Shown here piece after piece: positions 5,874 through 8,162 of a DNA stretch of 8,162 nt (position 1 is its first letter; each line of letters begins with the position of its first letter). Source of the stretch: Acidobacteriota bacterium (GTDB lineage Bacteria; Acidobacteriota; Holophagae; Thermotomaculales; Thermotomaculaceae); assembly GCA_027038695.1 (NCBI GenBank), contig JALWHA010000268.1, positions 1-8,162 of the forward strand. Reading direction: 5' to 3'. Both the position numbers and the translations under genes were made by a program. The notes beneath the pieces were generated by a model. That model made no database searches and was not told the DNA's origin. It worked only from the letters and a program-made list of their open reading frames with translations.

Positions 5874-7499
5874 TTAGTACATTCCTCCCATATCCATTCC
5901 AGGATTACCCGGCATGGGTTTTTCTTTTTCGGGAATGTCTGTAATTACACACTGAGTTGTAAGCATTACGCTTGCTACGGAAGATGAGTTGACCAATGCG
6001 TTTTTGGTGACCTTAACCGGGTCAATTACGCCTGCTTCCATTAAGTCTTCATATGTGTCAGTTGCGGCGTTGTAACCGAATGAGCCTTCTCCTTTTAAAA
6101 CTTCCTTAACAACCAATAAGCCTTCCTGTCCTGCGTTTGCGGCTATTGCTCTCATAGGTGCGGATAATGCCTTTTTAATAATGTCAACGCCTAACTTCTG
6201 GTCGCCTTCCAATTTGAGGTTTTCAAGTCTCGGAAGTTGCCTTAATAATGCAACGCCGCCTCCCGGAACTATACCCTCTTCAACCGCTGCTTTTGTTGCG
6301 TGCATGGCGTCTTCTACCCTTGCTTTCTTTTCTTTCATTTCTGTTTCAGTTGCTGCGCCTACTTTGATAACCGCAACTCCGCCAACTAATTTTGCAAGCC
6401 TTTCCTGGAGCTTTTCCCTATCGTAATCGGAAGTTGTCTGTTCAATCTGAGCCTTAATCTGCTTAACCCTTGCCATAATAGCGTCTGAAGAGCCGCCTCC
6501 TTCAACTATTGTGGTGTTTTCCTTGTCAATTACCACTTTCTTTGCTGTGCCTAACATATCAAGTGTGGTATTTTCAAGTTTTACGCCTAAATCTTCGGTA
6601 ATTGCCTGACCGCCTGTTAAGATTGCGATATCTTCAAGCATAGCCTTTCTTCTGTCTCCAAAACCTGGAGCCTTAACAGCCGCTACGTTTAAAACGCCTC
6701 TTAACTTATTAACAACAAGGGTAGCAAGCGCTTCACCTTCAATATCTTCAGCAATAATGAGCAAAGGCTTTCCTGTTTTTACAACCTGTTCTAAAACAGG
6801 AAGCAATTCTTTCATATTGGAAATTTTCTTTTCGTGGATAAGGATATACGGGTTTTCAAACACAACTTCCATTTTTTCCGCGTCAGTAACGAAGTAAGGG
6901 GATAAAAATCCTCTGTCAAACTGCATCCCCTCTACAACGTCAACGGTTGTTTCAAGGCCTTTTCCTTCTTCAACGGTAATTACACCGTCCCTGCCGACTT
7001 TTTCCATTGCCTCGGCGATTTTTTTACCGATCTCTTCATCGTTGTTAGCGGAAATTGTACCTACCTTTGCGATGTCTTCGCTTCCCCTGATCTCAATTGC
7101 CATTTCGTTAAGACCTTTAATAACCTCTTCAACAGCCTTATCAATACCCCTCTTTAAATCCATAGGATTTGCGCCTGCAACAATAGCCTTAATTCCTTCT
7201 TTATAGATAGCCCTTGCAAGAACTGTAGCAGTAGTGGTTCCGTCTCCGGCAACATCGGAAGTTTTTGACGCAACCTCTTTAACAAGCTGTGCGCCTACAT
7301 TCTCCTGTGGGTCTTCTAATTCAATTTCTTTCGCAACGGTTACACCGTCTTTTGTTGAAAGGGGAGAACCGAATTTTTTTTCAATAAGTACGTTTCTTCC
7401 TTTAGGGCCTAATGTGGCCTGAACGGCATCTGCGAGTTTTTCTACTCCCGCTAAAACCGCGTGTCTTGCTTCATCTCCGAAAATAATCTTCTTTGCCAT
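5874..7499 (-). CDS. groEL: Chaperonin GroEL (Cpn60)
   Basis: 541 residues, full length for a bacterial group I chaperonin that forms the 14-mer double ring and folds cytosolic proteins in an ATP-dependent cycle with GroES. Visible hallmarks: LGPKGRN at residues 30-36 and KDGVTVAKEIELED at 50-63 of the equatorial domain; the ATP-binding loop GDGTTTATVLA at 85-95; the apical-domain segment with EGMQFDRGFLSPYF; the chaperonin signature AAVEEGIVPGGG; and the RVEDAMHATKAAVEEG segment that carries the ATPase aspartate matching E. coli Asp398. The C-terminus ends in GMDMGGMY, a short GGM-type tail. The ATG has GGAGG six to seven bases upstream. It follows groES by 27 bases in the same operon, under CIRCE/HrcA control, and ends at the terminator at 5822-5849. 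No odd residues seen. Confidence 0.99.
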   Translation of the reverse strand: MAKKIIFGDEARHAVLAGVEKLADAVQATLGPKGRNVLIEKKFGSPLSTKDGVTVAKEIELEDPQENVGAQLVKEVASKTSDVAGDGTTTATVLARAIYKEGIKAIVAGANPMDLKRGIDKAVEEVIKGLNEMAIEIRGSEDIAKVGTISANNDEEIGKKIAEAMEKVGRDGVITVEEGKGLETTVDVVEGMQFDRGFLSPYFVTDAEKMEVVFENPYILIHEKKISNMKELLPVLEQVVKTGKPLLIIAEDIEGEALATLVVNKLRGVLNVAAVKAPGFGDRRKAMLEDIAILTGGQAITEDLGVKLENTTLDMLGTAKKVVIDKENTTIVEGGGSSDAIMARVKQIKAQIEQTTSDYDREKLQERLAKLVGGVAVIKVGAATETEMKEKKARVEDAMHATKAAVEEGIVPGGGVALLRQLPRLENLKLEGDQKLGVDIIKKALSAPMRAIAANAGQEGLLVVKEVLKGEGSFGYNAATDTYEDLMEAGVIDPVKVTKNALVNSSSVASVMLTTQCVITDIPEKEKPMPGNPGMDMGGMY

Positions 7500-7526
7500 A
7501 AAACTCCTCCTTCTATTTTTAAATTA

Positions 7527-7817
7527 TTATTTCTCTACTATAGCGAGAATTTCATCTTCCCTCATAATGAGGTATTCTTCATCGTCAATCTTAATTTCGG
7601 TACCTGCATATTTCCCGATTAAAACAGTGTCTCCTTTTTTAACTGTTAAGGGAAACTTTTTGCCGTCTTCGTTCACCCTGCCATCGCCTACGGCGATAAC
7701 TTCGGCTTCTAACGGTTTTTCTTTAGCGGTATCGGGAATGATAATTCCGCCTTTGATTTCTTCTTTCGGCTCTTTCCTTTTAACAAGCACTCTGTCGTAT
7801 AACGGTTTAATGTTCAT
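7527..7817 (-). CDS. groES: Co-chaperonin GroES (Cpn10)
   Basis: 96 residues, the normal length. It starts NIKPLYDRVLVKR, has the mobile loop with GGIIIPDTAKEKP at about residues 23-35 (the Ile triplet contacts GroEL), then VIAVGDGR, the VKKGDTVLIGKYAGTEI segment and the C-terminal strand EDEILAIVE. It forms the heptameric lid of the GroEL ring. The ATG follows AGGAGG (7825-7830) by seven bases. First gene of the groESL operon, with a CIRCE operator in its 5' leader and a strong promoter just upstream. Confidence 0.98.
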   Translation of the reverse strand: MNIKPLYDRVLVKRKEPKEEIKGGIIIPDTAKEKPLEAEVIAVGDGRVNEDGKKFPLTVKKGDTVLIGKYAGTEIKIDDEEYLIMREDEILAIVEK

Positions 7818-7845
7818 CTCTCTTCCTCCTTATTGTGTTTTTTAA

Positions 7846-7872
7846 TTAGCACTCACACTATTCAAGTGCTAA
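7846..7872. promoter_or_regulatory. CIRCE operator (HrcA binding site)
   Basis: TTAGCACTC, nine spacer bases, AAGTGCTAA. This matches the CIRCE consensus TTAGCACTC-N9-GAGTGCTAA in 17 of 18 arm bases; only the innermost base of the right arm is A instead of G. It overlaps the predicted transcription start and touches the -10 box, so HrcA binding would block groESL transcription until heat shock. The hrcA gene is not in the window. Confidence 0.97.
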
Positions 7873-7899
7873 TATATGATTAAACAATTTTTTTGTCAA
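7871..7899 (-). promoter_or_regulatory. groES: Sigma-70-type promoter of groESL
   Basis: On the minus strand a perfect -35 TTGACA (7894-7899), a 17-base spacer and the -10 box TATATT (7871-7876) predict a start near 7864, inside CIRCE. Near-consensus promoter plus repressor operator is the standard arrangement for HrcA-controlled chaperonin genes. Confidence 0.9.
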
Positions 7900-8162
7900 G
7901 GTTTAATATTAAAGGAGAATGGAAGTTGAGCAAAAACAGGATAAAATACATAAAATCAATACTAAAAAAATTAAAACAAAATTGATTTTAATTAATTTTA
8001 TTTAAAAAACTCAAAAAATAAGTGATTTGATATTTATATTATAAGATTTTTTTATTTTCACTTGCGCAAATAGTGTAACGCGTCTTTTACTCAACTGTTA
8101 ATTATTGATTAAAAATTAGATTTTTCTCTTAATTGTTTGTTGTTTAATCGGTTTTTTGTTTT
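7900..8162. other. AT-rich intergenic region, no convincing gene
   Basis: Nothing here looks like a normal gene. A perfect 10-bp inverted repeat (TAAAATCAAT at 7951-7960, ATTGATTTTA at 7981-7990) with a 20-base loop is present, but with almost no G or C. A 19-codon plus-strand frame starts at TTG 7926 behind GGAG (7914-7917) and encodes a very basic peptide; it could be a leader peptide or, more likely, chance. TTGCGCAA at 8062-8069 is a short palindrome in a less AT-rich island (8060-8090). The region may hold the promoter of a gene beyond the right edge, but I cannot identify one. Confidence 0.5.

Noticed and set aside
6181..6426. Plus-strand frame antisense to groEL
   Set aside because: Shadow of a highly conserved gene; composition follows the complementary codons of GroEL.
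7567..7845. Plus-strand 92-codon frame opposite groES
   Set aside because: Antisense shadow covering nearly the whole of groES and running into the CIRCE leader; no recognisable domain.
7919..8005. 28-codon ATG frame beginning at 7919
   Set aside because: The GGAG lies only one base before the ATG, too close for initiation, and the peptide is low-complexity Lys/Ile.

Overview
The window is an AT-rich stretch of a bacterial chromosome. A protein with a Sec signal peptide and outer-membrane beta-barrel character points to a diderm (Gram-negative-type) cell. The groES-groEL operon sits behind a CIRCE operator, so the heat shock is of the HrcA type rather than the sigma-32-only type of enteric bacteria. 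The phylum cannot be fixed from this sequence alone; a low-GC, probably anaerobic diderm (the AmrS-type radical SAM enzyme fits anaerobes well) is my inference.

Layout, left to right. (1) 246-1061 (+): a single secreted beta-barrel-like protein of the 'transporter / phenol MetA degradation-like' family. (2) 1062-1324: non-coding, with an open frame lacking a start codon and a hairpin-forming inverted repeat, possibly the debris of an insertion sequence. (3) 1325-1400 (-): tRNA-Asn(GTT) with encoded CCA and its own near-consensus promoter at 1419-1446. (4) 1494-4626 (-): a four-gene cassette, transcribed 4626 to 1494, with a candidate promoter at 4664-4691. The genes are a compact WD40-repeat protein, an acidic protein of unknown function, a protein with uracil-DNA-glycosylase-like motifs, and a protein with conserved-looking HPG-x-EH and FWGEWEPPS motifs. 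The last three are tightly coupled (TAATG overlap, then an 8-nt overlap into a TTG start). (5) 4812-5816 (+): AmrS, the radical SAM member of the AmmeMemoRadiSam group. (6) 5822-5849: a GC-rich hairpin with A and T tracts that serves as a shared bidirectional terminator. (7) 5874-7817 (-): groEL and groES, with a strong promoter overlapped by CIRCE. (8) 7900-8162: no convincing gene.

The housekeeping parts (tRNA-Asn, amrS, groESL) are ordinary and intact. The interesting part is the 3.1-kb cassette between tRNA-Asn and amrS. It looks like an accessory insertion: very AT-rich, full of low-similarity genes, translationally coupled, and containing a WD40 module whose C-terminal segment resembles the linker that precedes caspase-like peptidases in larger bacterial proteins. 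A UDG-like protein next to a second protein that may also act on nucleic acid suggests a DNA-base-directed function, such as anti-phage defence or processing of modified bases. That function is an inference and not shown by the sequence.
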